NCBI RefSeq assembly: GCF_000016985.1 | Contig: NC_009633.1 | Coordinates: 620,001-684,000 of the forward strand | DNA length: 64,000 bases | Direction of reading: 5' to 3' | From: Alkaliphilus metalliredigens QYMF | GTDB lineage: Bacteria > Bacillota > Clostridia > Peptostreptococcales > Natronincolaceae | The notes under the pieces: generated by a model | What the model was told of the DNA's origin: nothing | Seen by the model: the letters and a program-made list of their open reading frames with translations, nothing else | Database searches by the model: none | Part shown: piece after piece, positions 52,097 through 61,550 of the stretch | Numbering within the stretch: position 1 is the first letter of the stretch | Layout: each line of letters starts with the position of its first letter | Program-made: the position numbers and the translations under genes

Positions 52097-53740
52097 ATGA
52101 AACAATACCGCTTACATATGTTGGTTTGCGCAGGAACCGCCTGTGAATCCCAAGAGAGTAAAGAGATCATTAAGAATCTAGAGGAAACATTAAAAGAAAA
52201 GGGATATGAAAAAGAAGTACAAATTGTTAAAACAGGATGCTTTGGATTTTGTGAGAAGGGACCCATTATTAAAATTCACCCGGACCATGTTTTTTATGTA
52301 GAGGTGAAACCAGAGGATGTTAATGAAATTGTAGAAGAGCATGTGATTAAGGGGAGAGTCGTCGAACGATTACTTTACGAGGAACCTGCCCTGGAACAGA
52401 AAATTACGCAGCAAGAAAAAATGTCTTTTTATAAAAAACAATTAAGACTGGCATTAAGAAATTGTGGTTTTATTAATCCAGAGAATATAAAGGAATATAT
52501 TGCTGAAGATGGTTACTTAGCCTTGGGACGAGCAGTAAAAGAAATGACTCCAGAGGCAGTAATTGAAGTTATAAAGGCAAGTGGATTAAGAGGTCGGGGC
52601 GGTGGCGGATTTCCCACAGGAAGGAAATGGGAGCTAACCCATGGAAACAAAAATGATCTGAAGTTTATTATTTGTAATGCAGATGAGGGAGATCCTGGAG
52701 CCTTTATGGATCGAAGTATATTGGAGGGAGACCCCCATAGCATCCTTGAGGCAATGGCCATAGCCGGATATGCCATTGGTGCTGAAAAAGGATATATCTA
52801 TATCAGGGCAGAGTACCCCCTGGCGATTCAACGGCTGAACATTGCCATAGAGCAAGCTAGAGAATATGGACTTCTGGGGGAGCGTATTTTTGATAGTGAT
52901 TTCAATTTCGATATAGAACTGAAGTATGGAGCGGGAGCCTTTGTTTGTGGAGAAGAAACAGCACTTCTTAATTCCATAGAAGGGGGAAGAGGAGAGCCAA
53001 ATGCCAAGCCCCCATTTCCTGCTGAAAGTGGTCTATGGGATAAACCCACCTGTGTTAATAATGTAGAAACACTGGCCAATATTCCACAAATTCTTTTGAA
53101 GGGTTCGGAGTGGTTTAGCCGTATTGGAACAAAGGATAGTAAGGGGACAAAGGTATTTGCACTGGCTGGAAAGGTAAATAATGTAGGGCTAGTGGAGGTT
53201 CCCATGGGGATCACCCTAAGGGAGATTATCTTTGATATTGGAGGGGGCATCAGGGACAATAAAAAGTTTAAAGCTGTACAAACAGGAGGACCCTCTGGTG
53301 GTTGTATTCCTGAAGCCTATCTAGATACCCATGTGGACTATCAAACCCTACAGGAGGTTGGCTCTATCATGGGATCAGGGGGAATGATTGTAATGGACGA
53401 GGATGACTGTATGGTGAATATTACAAAGTTCTACCTTGAATTTGCTGAAGATGAATCCTGTGGGAAGTGTACCCCCTGTAGAATCGGAAATAAGAGACTT
53501 CACGAAATATTAATTAGAATTACCAATGGCAAAGGAACACGAGAGGATTTACATAATCTAAAAAGTCTAGGAGAAATCATTAAGGATAGCTCTCTTTGTG
53601 GATTAGGCCAAAGCTCCCCCAATCCTATTTTGAGTACACTGGAATATTTTGAAGATGAATACAAAGCCCATGTGATGGATAAAACATGTCCAGCTGGGGT
53701 ATGTGCTATGGGTAAGAAAAAGGCTAAGGCCACAACATAA
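52097..53740 (+). CDS. hndC: Hydrogenase flavin subunit (NuoF-like, HndC), lacking the C-terminal ferredoxin domain
   Basis: 547 residues. An N-terminal [2Fe-2S] thioredoxin-like domain (CAGTACES, GCFGFCEKG) precedes the NuoF core: GLRGRGGGGFPTGRKW (NADH), the FMN site ICNADEGDPGAFMDR and YGAGAFVCGEETALL, an SLBB segment and the [4Fe-4S] motif SCGKCTPCRIG. Homologues usually go on after HVMDKTCPAGVC into a two-cluster ferredoxin domain; here the protein ends 11 residues later in MGKKKAKATT. It should bind NAD(H) and FMN. Confidence 0.9.
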   Translation: MKQYRLHMLVCAGTACESQESKEIIKNLEETLKEKGYEKEVQIVKTGCFGFCEKGPIIKIHPDHVFYVEVKPEDVNEIVEEHVIKGRVVERLLYEEPALEQKITQQEKMSFYKKQLRLALRNCGFINPENIKEYIAEDGYLALGRAVKEMTPEAVIEVIKASGLRGRGGGGFPTGRKWELTHGNKNDLKFIICNADEGDPGAFMDRSILEGDPHSILEAMAIAGYAIGAEKGYIYIRAEYPLAIQRLNIAIEQAREYGLLGERIFDSDFNFDIELKYGAGAFVCGEETALLNSIEGGRGEPNAKPPFPAESGLWDKPTCVNNVETLANIPQILLKGSEWFSRIGTKDSKGTKVFALAGKVNNVGLVEVPMGITLREIIFDIGGGIRDNKKFKAVQTGGPSGGCIPEAYLDTHVDYQTLQEVGSIMGSGGMIVMDEDDCMVNITKFYLEFAEDESCGKCTPCRIGNKRLHEILIRITNGKGTREDLHNLKSLGEIIKDSSLCGLGQSSPNPILSTLEYFEDEYKAHVMDKTCPAGVCAMGKKKAKATT

Positions 53741-53746
53741 AGTGAA

Positions 53747-53791
53747 CTGGTTTCAGGAAGCTGAAACATCGGGGAGTCAGGCCCGAACCAG
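53747..53791 (+). other. Possible three-way RNA junction between hndC and hndD
   Basis: CTGGTT (53747-53752) can pair with AACCAG (53786-53791), enclosing TCAG-GAAG-CTGA and CGGG-N8-CCCG hairpins. A further small stem AGAT-GAA-ATCT follows at about 53802. The 91-base gap is the only long one in the operon. It may set the ratio or stability of the last message. Confidence 0.4.
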
Positions 53792-53831
53792 ATAAGCCCG
53801 AAGATGAAATCTTGATAAAGGTGGTGTGAAT

Positions 53832-55580
53832 TTGAAGGAATCAGTTAGTGTAACAATCAATGATAAAAAGGTAAAAGTGCCTAGAGAATATACGATTTTG
53901 AATGCAGCCATAGAGGCTGGGGTCAAGATCCCCACCCTATGCCATTTAGACCTCCACGACTTGAAAATGGTGAACCGAACTGCATCCTGTCGAGTTTGTA
54001 TGGTGGAGGTGGCGGATAGTCCAAGGTTGGCTCCTGCCTGTGCAACACCAGTGAAGGATGGCATGATCATTCGGACAGATACCTATAGAGCGATAAAGGC
54101 TCGAAGAACATCGGTTGAACTACTATTATCCAACCATCCTACCGATTGTTTGATCTGTCAAAGAAATTTAAAATGTGAGCTGCAATCCCTTGCGAAGGAA
54201 TTGAATGTTCGAGAAATACATTATTCGGGAAAACGAAACAAATATCATTTAGACACATCTAGCCAGGCAGTCATTAAAAATCAGGATAAATGCATTTTAT
54301 GCCGAAGATGTGAAACGGCATGTAATGAGATACAAACCTGTGGTATTTTATCTGCACTAAACAGAGGATTTGATACAGTGGTGGGGCCTGCATTTAATTT
54401 GCCAATGGTGGAAACCTCCTGCACCTATTGTGGACAATGTGTTGCAGTGTGTCCAACCGCTGCATTGACAGAGGTGAATCATACCCGGAAGGTATGGAAG
54501 GCACTCCATGATCCAGATAAATATGTGGTGGTTCAAACTGCCCCAGCGATTCGAGTTGCCCTAGGAGAATTATTTGGTATGGAGGCGGGAAGCCTTGTAA
54601 CTGGAAAACTGGCGGCATCCTTAAGGCGCCTAGGGTTTGATCAAGTTTATGATACGGATTTTGGCGCAGATGTCACCATCATGGAGGAGGCCAAGGAATT
54701 AATAGATCGATTGGAAAACGGAGGTAGGCTGCCGATGTTAACCAGTTGCTGTCCTGCTTGGGTAAGCTTTATTGAGCATCAGTTTCCTGACATGGTGGAT
54801 ATACCCTCTAGCTGCAAATCTCCTCATATTATGTTTGGAACCATAGCAAAGACCTACTTAGCTGAAAAAATGGGAATCGATCCTAAAAAGATGGTGGTGG
54901 TTTCGATTATGCCATGTGTAGCTAAAAAGGCAGAGGCAGCTAGGACGGAACTGAGTATTGATGATCACGATAATGTGGATATTGTCATTACCACCAGGGA
55001 GCTAGGGGATATGCTAAAGGAAGCTGGTATCGATTTTGATAAATTAGCAGATGAAGACTATGACCATCCCCTGGGAGAATCCACAGGAGCCTCTGTTATT
55101 TTTGGCACAACCGGTGGCGTCATCGAAGCAGCCATGAGAACAGCCTATGAGTGGATTACCGGAGAAGAACTAGAGCAAGTAGAATTCCACCAGCTTCGGG
55201 GAATGGATGGACTAAGAGAAGCCACTGTAGATCTAAAGGGACGAGAAATAAAAATAGGGATTGCCCATGGATTGGGAAATGCCAGACAGCTACTGGAGGA
55301 TATTCGAAATGGTAAATCTGAATATCATGCCATTGAAATCATGGCGTGTCCGGGAGGCTGTATCGGTGGTGGTGGTCAGCCTTATCATTATGGTAATGAT
55401 GAAGTGGTTAAGGCAAGACAACGCTCTCTTTACAAAGAGGACCAAGGAAAGAAAATCAGAAAATCCCATGAGAATCCTGAAGTCATCAAAATGTATGAAG
55501 AATATTTAGGAGAGCCTTTTTATGGTGAGTTAGCCCATAAATTATTACATACAAAATATACACCTAAGGAGAGAATATAA
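53832..55580 (+). CDS. hndD: [FeFe] hydrogenase catalytic subunit (HndD/HydA)
   Basis: About 582 residues. Domains in order: N-terminal [2Fe-2S] (CHLD, CRVCMVEV), a Cys/His [4Fe-4S] site (HPTDCLICQ), two [4Fe-4S] clusters (CILCRRC; CTYCGQC), then the H-cluster domain with all three signatures: TSCCPAWVSFIE, MPCVAKKAEA and MACPGGCIGGGGQP. It makes or takes up H2. TTG 53832 is better spaced from AAAGGTGG than GTG 53826. It closes the hnd operon, and a perfect terminator follows. Confidence 0.93.
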   Translation: MKESVSVTINDKKVKVPREYTILNAAIEAGVKIPTLCHLDLHDLKMVNRTASCRVCMVEVADSPRLAPACATPVKDGMIIRTDTYRAIKARRTSVELLLSNHPTDCLICQRNLKCELQSLAKELNVREIHYSGKRNKYHLDTSSQAVIKNQDKCILCRRCETACNEIQTCGILSALNRGFDTVVGPAFNLPMVETSCTYCGQCVAVCPTAALTEVNHTRKVWKALHDPDKYVVVQTAPAIRVALGELFGMEAGSLVTGKLAASLRRLGFDQVYDTDFGADVTIMEEAKELIDRLENGGRLPMLTSCCPAWVSFIEHQFPDMVDIPSSCKSPHIMFGTIAKTYLAEKMGIDPKKMVVVSIMPCVAKKAEAARTELSIDDHDNVDIVITTRELGDMLKEAGIDFDKLADEDYDHPLGESTGASVIFGTTGGVIEAAMRTAYEWITGEELEQVEFHQLRGMDGLREATVDLKGREIKIGIAHGLGNARQLLEDIRNGKSEYHAIEIMACPGGCIGGGGQPYHYGNDEVVKARQRSLYKEDQGKKIRKSHENPEVIKMYEEYLGEPFYGELAHKLLHTKYTPKERI

Positions 55581-55585
55581 TAGGA

Positions 55586-55627
55586 GACAAGATAAAAAAC
55601 CTTCTTACGAAGGTTTTTTATCTTGTC
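55586..55627. terminator. Perfect terminator of the hydrogenase operon
   Basis: GACAAGATAAAAAACCTTC and its exact complement flank TTAC; it carries A- and T-runs on both sides and can also stop the convergent TRAP gene. Confidence 0.9.
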
Positions 55628-55691
55628 TTTATGATTTTGATTGACTCTGATTGTATTCTAAAGCTTGAATTTTGAAATGTTTTTCTCTATT

Positions 55692-57662
55692 TCATTGGGG
55701 AATTTGTTCTTCAACAGAAGCAGAAGCTTCTTTTTTGTTGATTAGGGTTTGCCATACTAGGATTGTAATAAAGAATCCAAGGCCTACTAAATCATAATAA
55801 ACAGATGGTTGAATGGTTAGATATGCTGTGATTAAAAGAATAGCTTGCTGAAGCAGGTTATTCTTAGTGATCAGCCACCTCTGAAGCACACTGGTTAAAG
55901 CGATAATGCCAACTGTAGCTGAAAGGGTAGCCATGACTGCTGGCCCGATACTAGCATCTTGTAAAAGTAGGATCGGGTTGGTGATAAAGAAGAAAGGAAT
56001 AATAAATCCAGTTAACCCTAATTTCATGGCGATATATGACGTTTTGTTTTCATCAGCTCCTGATATTCCTGCTGCTACATAGGAAGACATGGCCACTGGT
56101 GGCGTTATGTTGGATAGTGATGCATACATCAGTACAAACATATGGGCTGCGATAGGAATTGCACCAGCTCTTATTAATACTGGTGCCGCCACTGCGGCTA
56201 CAATTACATAAGCTGCTATTCCTGGAACCCCCATGCCCAGGACGATACTAATCAGCATGATAAGAATGCCACCTAAGAGTAACTGGCCTTCCCCTACAAA
56301 CTGTGTGACTTCATATCCAAAGGTCAGACCTAACCCTGTCAAGGAGACTGTACCAACAACAATACCAATGATGACACATGCCACGCCTACACCAACAACG
56401 CTTCTAGCACCTTCATCAAGTGCTTGTAGAATGGTTCTAGGATACATTCGCGTCTCTTTCTTCAACCAACTGGCAACAATTGTAGAAAACATTGCAAATA
56501 TAGCCGCATATAATGCTGTATAACCGAGGAATAGGATAATGATCAATGTGATTAAAGGTAAGCATAAATGTCCTCTTTGTTTAATCACTTCCATTGCCTT
56601 TGGAAGATTTTCTTTAGAAATGCCCCTTAGACCTTGCTTTTTTGCCTCAAAGTGTACGGCCAAGATAAGAGATAAGTAGTACAAAAAAGCAGGTATGGCA
56701 GCTGCAAACATTATTGTGACATAGGGTACACCTAAATACTCAGCCATAACGAAACCGACTGCCCCCATGATAGGAGGTGCAAATTGACCACCTGTGGAAG
56801 CCACAGCCTCAACAGCACCAGCAAAATCAGCTTTATATCCATTTTTCTTCATCAGAGGTATGGTGATTACTCCTGTAGTGGCCACATTGGCCAGCGCACT
56901 TCCATTAATCATTCCCATTAAAGCACTTGCAAGAACCGCTACCTTAGCAGGTCCCCCAGCGGTACCGCCGGCAACAGACAATGCTAAATCATTAATAAAC
57001 TCACTAAACCCACTATATTTTAGAAAAACACCAAACAGGATAAAAACAAAAATAAATGTAGTGGAAACCCCTACGCCTACTCCTAAAATACCCTGACTGC
57101 CCCAAAACATATGTTGTACAACACGTCTCCAAGAAAAGCCCCCGTGTCCAAATGCCCCTGGAATGTATTGACCTAAAAAATTATAAAGAAAAAATATTGC
57201 TGCCAATACTGCTAGGTTTTTAACAACTCGCCTTGATACCTCAAAAACCAAAAGGATAGCAACGGATGCAATGATATAGTCCATGGGAAGAAGATAGCCG
57301 CCACGTAAAACAATATTTTGATAGTTTAAAAGTAGATATCCAAAGGATCCTATACTAAGGGCAATGCAGACAATGTCCCAAATAGGTGGTACGCTTCTCA
57401 CTTTTTTTTCTTTGGAATAGGTAGGATATAATAAAAATGCCATGGTGAATAAGAAAATGATATGCCATGCTCTTAATCTAATTGCATCAAAAACTCCAAA
57501 ACCAGTTGCATATAATTGAAATAAGGACCAGAATACTGCGATTATGGTGACGACTTTACTAAAGCTTCCTAAATAAACTCTTACTTTATATACATCTTCA
57601 TTTTTTTCTAAAATTTCCTTTGCTTTACCTGTGATTTCCTCCTGTTTCTCTTCATTAAGCAC
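55692..57662 (-). CDS. TRAP transporter fused permease (DctQM), TAXI type
   Basis: 656 residues with about 17-18 membrane helices. The small (DctQ-like) part lies in the first 200 residues and the large DctM part follows, with GMINGSALANVATTGVITIPLM, VEAVASTGGQFAPPIMGAVGFVMAEYLG broken over two lines, and GMGVPGIAAYVI. This fusion is the usual partner of TAXI binding proteins and takes up carboxylates or glutamate-like solutes with Na+. GTG start behind AAAGGGGG. It follows the binding protein gene on the same strand. Confidence 0.9.
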   Translation of the reverse strand: MLNEEKQEEITGKAKEILEKNEDVYKVRVYLGSFSKVVTIIAVFWSLFQLYATGFGVFDAIRLRAWHIIFLFTMAFLLYPTYSKEKKVRSVPPIWDIVCIALSIGSFGYLLLNYQNIVLRGGYLLPMDYIIASVAILLVFEVSRRVVKNLAVLAAIFFLYNFLGQYIPGAFGHGGFSWRRVVQHMFWGSQGILGVGVGVSTTFIFVFILFGVFLKYSGFSEFINDLALSVAGGTAGGPAKVAVLASALMGMINGSALANVATTGVITIPLMKKNGYKADFAGAVEAVASTGGQFAPPIMGAVGFVMAEYLGVPYVTIMFAAAIPAFLYYLSLILAVHFEAKKQGLRGISKENLPKAMEVIKQRGHLCLPLITLIIILFLGYTALYAAIFAMFSTIVASWLKKETRMYPRTILQALDEGARSVVGVGVACVIIGIVVGTVSLTGLGLTFGYEVTQFVGEGQLLLGGILIMLISIVLGMGVPGIAAYVIVAAVAAPVLIRAGAIPIAAHMFVLMYASLSNITPPVAMSSYVAAGISGADENKTSYIAMKLGLTGFIIPFFFITNPILLLQDASIGPAVMATLSATVGIIALTSVLQRWLITKNNLLQQAILLITAYLTIQPSVYYDLVGLGFFITILVWQTLINKKEASASVEEQIPQ

Positions 57663-57717
57663 TTGAAAACCCCCTTTTCTGATAAACTTATTAAGATTAC
57701 CTTTTTAAAATGTACAT

Positions 57718-57774
57718 AAAATGCCCGTCAAGGTGGGATTGGATTTAGTCCATTTCAACCTCTACAGGCATTTT
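57718..57774 (-). terminator. Stem-loop between binding protein and permease genes
   Basis: On the minus strand AAAATGCC and GGCATTTT form the base of a long imperfect hairpin ending in T-rich sequence. Partial termination here would give more binding protein than permease, a common plan for transporters. Confidence 0.6.
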
Positions 57775-57803
57775 AATGTATGATATTATAAATTAAGGTA
57801 AAG

Positions 57804-58793
57804 CTATTCTATTATTCCAACTTCTCGATAATATCTTTCTGCTCCTGGGTGTAGAGGCATGCCAGAGAGATCACTTGCTGCATTTTCAATTTTAATTTGC
57901 TCTACTATTCTGTGAGCATCTTTTAATGCAGGTTTATCTACATTTTCCCAGAAGGTCTTCATTAAGTCATAGATTAAATCATCGGATACCGATGCGTCTG
58001 CCATTAACATCATCTTAATTGCAACTGTATCAATGCCTTCAGTCTGGTTAGGGTAAGCATCTGCAGGTATGGTAAAACGTGAGTACCAAGGATAGTCATC
58101 CATTAAAGATTCAATTATGTCCTCATCCATACTTAAAAGAGCGCCATCGGCAGTGGATATCATTTCTGTTACGGCTGCAGTTGGAAGACCTGCCTGTATG
58201 TAGGCACCGTCTATTTGATTGTTTCTCATTAGATCAATCGCTTCAGTAAAACCAACAAAATGAGGTCGAATACCATCAGGATAATCGATACCGTATGCTC
58301 TAAGCAATACGCCTGTTTCAACTTCAACTGTAGAACCAGCTGCTCCAGGAGTAAAATTTTTCCCTTCTATCTGGGAAATATTTGTCACACCAGAACCTTT
58401 TCTCACAACAAATTGATTTGGGTTATAGTAGAGTCCTGCAATAATTCGCAGATCTTCATAGGGTCTACCTTCAAAGGTTCCTGTACCTTCTAAAGCTTCT
58501 AGCATAATACCTGAAGTGGCAAAACTAATCTGAGCATCGCCATCTCTCATCAGGTTTAAGTTGTGAACACCACCATCAGAAGCCTGTGAAGAAACCCTTA
58601 CATTATCTAACTCAGTATTCCAAACATTGGCCATGGCAGCCCCTAATGGATAAAGGGTACCTGTAGTTGTTGCTGTTGGGAAATTGATACGCACAGTCTG
58701 ATTCCCATCACCAGCCACATCGCTATTTCCTCCGCAGGCTGTTAATAGTACCAGCCCTAGAATTATCATACAAACAATACTTAACTTCTTCAT
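57804..58793 (-). CDS. TAXI-family TRAP transporter solute-binding lipoprotein
   Basis: 329 residues. Lipoprotein signal: KKLSIVCMIILGLVLLTACGG with the lipid-bearing Cys20. The mature part has the TAXI pattern (INFPTATTTGTLYPLGAAMA; VRVSSQASDGGVHNLNLM; FTPGAAGSTVEVE). It catches a solute outside the cell and hands it to the fused permease. Start ATG behind GGGGGAAAAG. The substrate is not known; TAXI members often bind glutamate or other acids. Confidence 0.9.
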   Translation of the reverse strand: MKKLSIVCMIILGLVLLTACGGNSDVAGDGNQTVRINFPTATTTGTLYPLGAAMANVWNTELDNVRVSSQASDGGVHNLNLMRDGDAQISFATSGIMLEALEGTGTFEGRPYEDLRIIAGLYYNPNQFVVRKGSGVTNISQIEGKNFTPGAAGSTVEVETGVLLRAYGIDYPDGIRPHFVGFTEAIDLMRNNQIDGAYIQAGLPTAAVTEMISTADGALLSMDEDIIESLMDDYPWYSRFTIPADAYPNQTEGIDTVAIKMMLMADASVSDDLIYDLMKTFWENVDKPALKDAHRIVEQIKIENAASDLSGMPLHPGAERYYREVGIIE

Positions 58794-58830
58794 TACTTTT
58801 CCCCCTTAGAATGTTGTGAATCATATATGA

Positions 58831-59829
58831 TTATATTTTTGCTATTTTTTCGATTGACCTCATTAGGTGAGCAAATTTAGAGGGCTTCAAGGATTGTGCA
58901 CCATCGGACACAGCCAACTCTGGTTGGTGATGAACCTCTATGATTAACCCATCAGCACCTACTGCAATGGAAGCCTTGGATAAGGGTTCCACCATAGACC
59001 ATCTTCCAGCGGCATGGCTAGGATCAATAATAATGGGAAGATGACTTAACTCCTTAATTGCGGGGACAGCACTAATGTCTAATGTGTTCCTTGTGTAGGT
59101 TTCAAAGGTACGGATACCTCTTTCGCAAAGGATCACATTGAGGTTGCCTTCAGACATAATGTATTCAGCCGACATTAAAAGTTCTTCAAGGGTGGCAGAC
59201 ATTCCCCTTTTCAATAAAATCGGTTTATTAGATTTTCCCGCCCTTTTCAATAGGGGAAAGTTTTGCATATTTCGAGCGCCAATTTGTAAAATATCAGCAT
59301 ATTCCTCCACCACATCAAAGGTATCCTGGCACATAACCTCAGTGACAATGGGCATTCCCGTGGCTTCCTTGGCTTTTTTCAAAAGCTTCAGACCTTCTTC
59401 TTGCATTCCCTGGAAGCTGTAGGGGGAGGTTCTTGGCTTAAAGGCCCCACCTCTTAGAAATTGGGCCCCCTCTTTTTTGACAGCATGGGCGATGGTCATG
59501 AGCTGCTCTTCGCTTTCAACGGCACAAGGGCCTGCCATAATGGCAATATGCCCGCCGCCTATTTTGAAGCCATCTACATCAATAACCGTATCTTCAGGCT
59601 GGAAAAGTCGACTGGCTAATTTATAAGGGGACAATACCCTTATCAATTTTTCTACAGACTCATTTGCTTCGATTTGACCGGGGTTGATTCTTCTTGTATC
59701 ACCAACTAAGCCTAATAGGCAGTGGTCATCTCCTTGGACTACATGGACATGGCATCCTAAACTAATCATCTTATTTTTGATTTTTTCGATTATTTCCTGT
59801 GGTGTCTTGGGTTTCATTACAATTACCAT
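58831..59829 (-). CDS. aroF: 3-deoxy-7-phosphoheptulonate (DAHP) synthase, type I beta
   Basis: 332 residues. The first step of the shikimate pathway: PEP plus erythrose 4-phosphate gives DAHP. An N-terminal ferredoxin-like regulatory domain (residues 1-75) precedes the barrel with [34 protein letters not shown] and IDPSHAAG. The domain order is that of Thermotoga-type enzymes inhibited by Tyr/Phe. ATG behind AGGAGGAATAAAA. A 355-base leader with an aromatic-rich peptide and a terminator lies upstream, so transcription is probably set by aromatic amino acid supply. Confidence 0.93.
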   Translation of the reverse strand: MVIVMKPKTPQEIIEKIKNKMISLGCHVHVVQGDDHCLLGLVGDTRRINPGQIEANESVEKLIRVLSPYKLASRLFQPEDTVIDVDGFKIGGGHIAIMAGPCAVESEEQLMTIAHAVKKEGAQFLRGGAFKPRTSPYSFQGMQEEGLKLLKKAKEATGMPIVTEVMCQDTFDVVEEYADILQIGARNMQNFPLLKRAGKSNKPILLKRGMSATLEELLMSAEYIMSEGNLNVILCERGIRTFETYTRNTLDISAVPAIKELSHLPIIIDPSHAAGRWSMVEPLSKASIAVGADGLIIEVHHQPELAVSDGAQSLKPSKFAHLMRSIEKIAKI

Positions 59830-59880
59830 TTTTATTCCTCCTTTATTTTTAAAAAAAATTTAAGTGCTTATATATAAAAA

Positions 59881-59906
59881 AGGTGGATTCCTAAGAGGAA
59901 TCCACC
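59881..59906 (-). terminator. Attenuator terminator in the aroF leader
   Basis: On the minus strand GGTGGATTCCT, a CT-rich loop and AGGAATCCACC are followed by TTTTTTATATA. It lies between the leader peptide's stop codon and the aroF gene, 50 bases before the start, where only a conditional terminator makes sense. Confidence 0.87.
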
Positions 59907-59924
59907 TGTATAACAAAGATTGAG

Positions 59925-59948
59925 GTATAGTTGTGAGTAAAACTATAC
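59925..59948 (-). promoter_or_regulatory. Upstream hairpin over the leader peptide's stop codon
   Basis: GTATAGTT and AACTATAC are exact complements with an eight-base loop. The 3' part of the leader ORF and its stop codon (59943-59945) lie in this stem. A ribosome that reaches the stop would cover it, which is the geometry of a ribosome-controlled attenuator. Confidence 0.6.
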
Positions 59949-60113
59949 GGGTATCCATTGTTGGCTGATTTTGTTCCTTAGAAAGAAATATTGTTCTCTA
60001 TTATTTTTCCATGCAAAATAGCTGGCGCTAAAAAAGTAAAAGCCCCAGTAAAAGTTAAAATAATAGCGATTCAATTGACTATTCTCTCTAATGGTATTTA
60101 ACATAGAAATCAT
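59943..60113 (-). CDS. Aromatic-rich leader peptide of aroF
   Basis: 56 residues if started at the ATG at 60113 (AAGGATGGG lies just upstream); earlier starts up to TTG 60149 are possible. Between residues 17 and 42 it reads RYYFNFYWGFYFF, then SYFAW, then QYFF: in all eight Phe, six Tyr and three Trp. No protein domain is visible. The gene lies in the leader of DAHP synthase, between a consensus promoter and a terminator, so the reading by ribosomes probably senses charged tRNA-Phe, -Tyr and -Trp. Confidence 0.72.
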   Translation of the reverse strand: MISMLNTIRENSQLNRYYFNFYWGFYFFSASYFAWKNNREQYFFLRNKISQQWIPV

Positions 60114-60191
60114 CCCATCCTTCATCTTGTATTCATTATCCCCTAGCAAACTTAAAACATGCGTAGAAATTTACAGAATGTTTTAAAAGTG

Positions 60192-60220
60192 ATTATATAG
60201 CGAAAAGTTCAGGGTGTCAA
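60192..60220 (-). promoter_or_regulatory. Consensus sigma-A promoter of the aroF leader
   Basis: On the minus strand TTGACA (plus 60215-60220), 17 bases, TATAAT (plus 60192-60197): a perfect match to the vegetative consensus. Transcription should start near 60185 and run about 355 bases before aroF. Confidence 0.85.
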
Positions 60221-60325
60221 CGAAAAAAATTTTAATAGTACGGAAAATATTTTAAGTGGGTATATGGGATAGAAGAAAAACCTGTTGAATTTGTTAAAAA
60301 ATTGTATAGAGCAAAAAAACATTGC

Positions 60326-60354
60326 TTGACAATTATAGAAATATTCAGTAAAGT
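60326..60354 (+). promoter_or_regulatory. Promoter of the tyrA-aroA-pheA-aroC operon
   Basis: TTGACA (60326-60331), 17 bases, TAAAGT (60349-60354), divergent from the aroF promoter. Confidence 0.6.
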
Positions 60355-60422
60355 AGTTAATTAAAAATAAGATTACGTGAATTGCTTGCAGAAATCAATG
60401 TTGTACGAGGGGGTGAATGCTA

Positions 60423-61550
60423 ATGATTCCGTTTCAGAGAGTGGTCATTATAGGTATGGGGTTAATCGGTGGGTCTATTGCATTGGCCCTAAGGAAGGCG
60501 GGATATGAGGGGGAAATTATTGGATGTGATTCATCACGGCAATCCTTGGAGGAGGCTGAAGCCATAGGAGCCATTGACCAAGGCTATCAAGACCTAGGGG
60601 AAGGCGTAAAAGAAGTAGATCTTGTGATTCTAGCCGTACCCCTTGGTTATTATAGGCAAGTCCTTAAAGAAATAGCTGAATCGCTTCCTAAGGATGTTGT
60701 TGTTACGGACGTAGGCAGTGTAAAAGGCTGTGTAGAGGAGATCATATCACAGGAGTTATCCCAAAGCATTCAATTTGTAGGGGGCCATCCCATGACAGGA
60801 TCGGAAAAAGGAGGGTTCCATGCAGCCAGTCCTTTTCTCTATGAAAATGCCTATTACTTCCTCACACCCAATCCTTATACCAAGGAGGAAACCATTGAGG
60901 GACTAAAGGATTTTGTTAAGCTACTGGGAGCATTTCCTGTAGTGGTAGAGACCAAGCAACATGATGAGATTGTTGCCCTTATTAGCCATATACCCCATCT
61001 AGCAGCGGTTTTACTGGCAAATATGCTGGATAGGAAAAATAGTATTTCCTATATACCCTTTGTTGGTGGTGGATTTAGGGATACAACTCGAATAGCTGCA
61101 GGTAACCCGAAAATGTGGCAGGATATTTTTTTCTATAATAAAAAAGAAATTCTAGAGGGCATCGATACCCTTGGGGAAATGCTTCAGGAGTTCAAGGTGC
61201 TATTACAGGATGATGAATCAGAAGAAGTGCTAGAAAATTTACAAAGGGCAAAATTAATCAGAGATAGTATCCCACATACCTCTAGAGACTATATCCCTCC
61301 TCTCTACGATTTGATTATTGACGTGGGAGATCGACCTGGGGTTCTAGGAGAGCTTACCCAAATCATGGGTAAGAACAATATAAATATCAAAGAAATTGAA
61401 ATTCTACATGCCAGAGAAGGGGAAACCGGAGCCATAAGAATTGCCTTGGCCTCCAAAACAGAAGAAGAAAAGGCGTTACATGTTTTAAAACAAGGGGGAT
61501 TTTCATTAACCTATCGTAAAGGAGAGGGCCAAGATGTTGGTAACAAATAA
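60423..61550 (+). CDS. tyrA: Prephenate dehydrogenase with ACT domain
   Basis: About 375 residues. Oxidises and decarboxylates prephenate to 4-hydroxyphenylpyruvate for tyrosine. Nucleotide site VVIIGMGLIGGSIALAL at the N-terminus; GGHPMTGSEKGGF and ALISHIPHLAAVLLANML are catalytic-domain motifs; the C-terminal ACT domain (LIIDVGDRPGVLGELTQIM) should bind tyrosine as feedback signal. ATG 60423 is preferred since GAGGGGGTGA is too close to ATG 60417. First gene of the aromatic operon; it overlaps aroA by 17 bases. Confidence 0.93.
   Translation: MIPFQRVVIIGMGLIGGSIALALRKAGYEGEIIGCDSSRQSLEEAEAIGAIDQGYQDLGEGVKEVDLVILAVPLGYYRQVLKEIAESLPKDVVVTDVGSVKGCVEEIISQELSQSIQFVGGHPMTGSEKGGFHAASPFLYENAYYFLTPNPYTKEETIEGLKDFVKLLGAFPVVVETKQHDEIVALISHIPHLAAVLLANMLDRKNSISYIPFVGGGFRDTTRIAAGNPKMWQDIFFYNKKEILEGIDTLGEMLQEFKVLLQDDESEEVLENLQRAKLIRDSIPHTSRDYIPPLYDLIIDVGDRPGVLGELTQIMGKNNINIKEIEILHAREGETGAIRIALASKTEEEKALHVLKQGGFSLTYRKGEGQDVGNK

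Noticed and set aside
59943-60149. Antisense or chance ORF within an intergenic region
   Set aside because: The extreme aromatic content, its placement between promoter and terminator and its direction toward aroF make a leader peptide far more likely than chance.
59830-60190. T-box leader before aroF
   Set aside because: No T-box sequence or specifier-loop pattern was found, and a leader ORF with aromatic codons explains the layout better.
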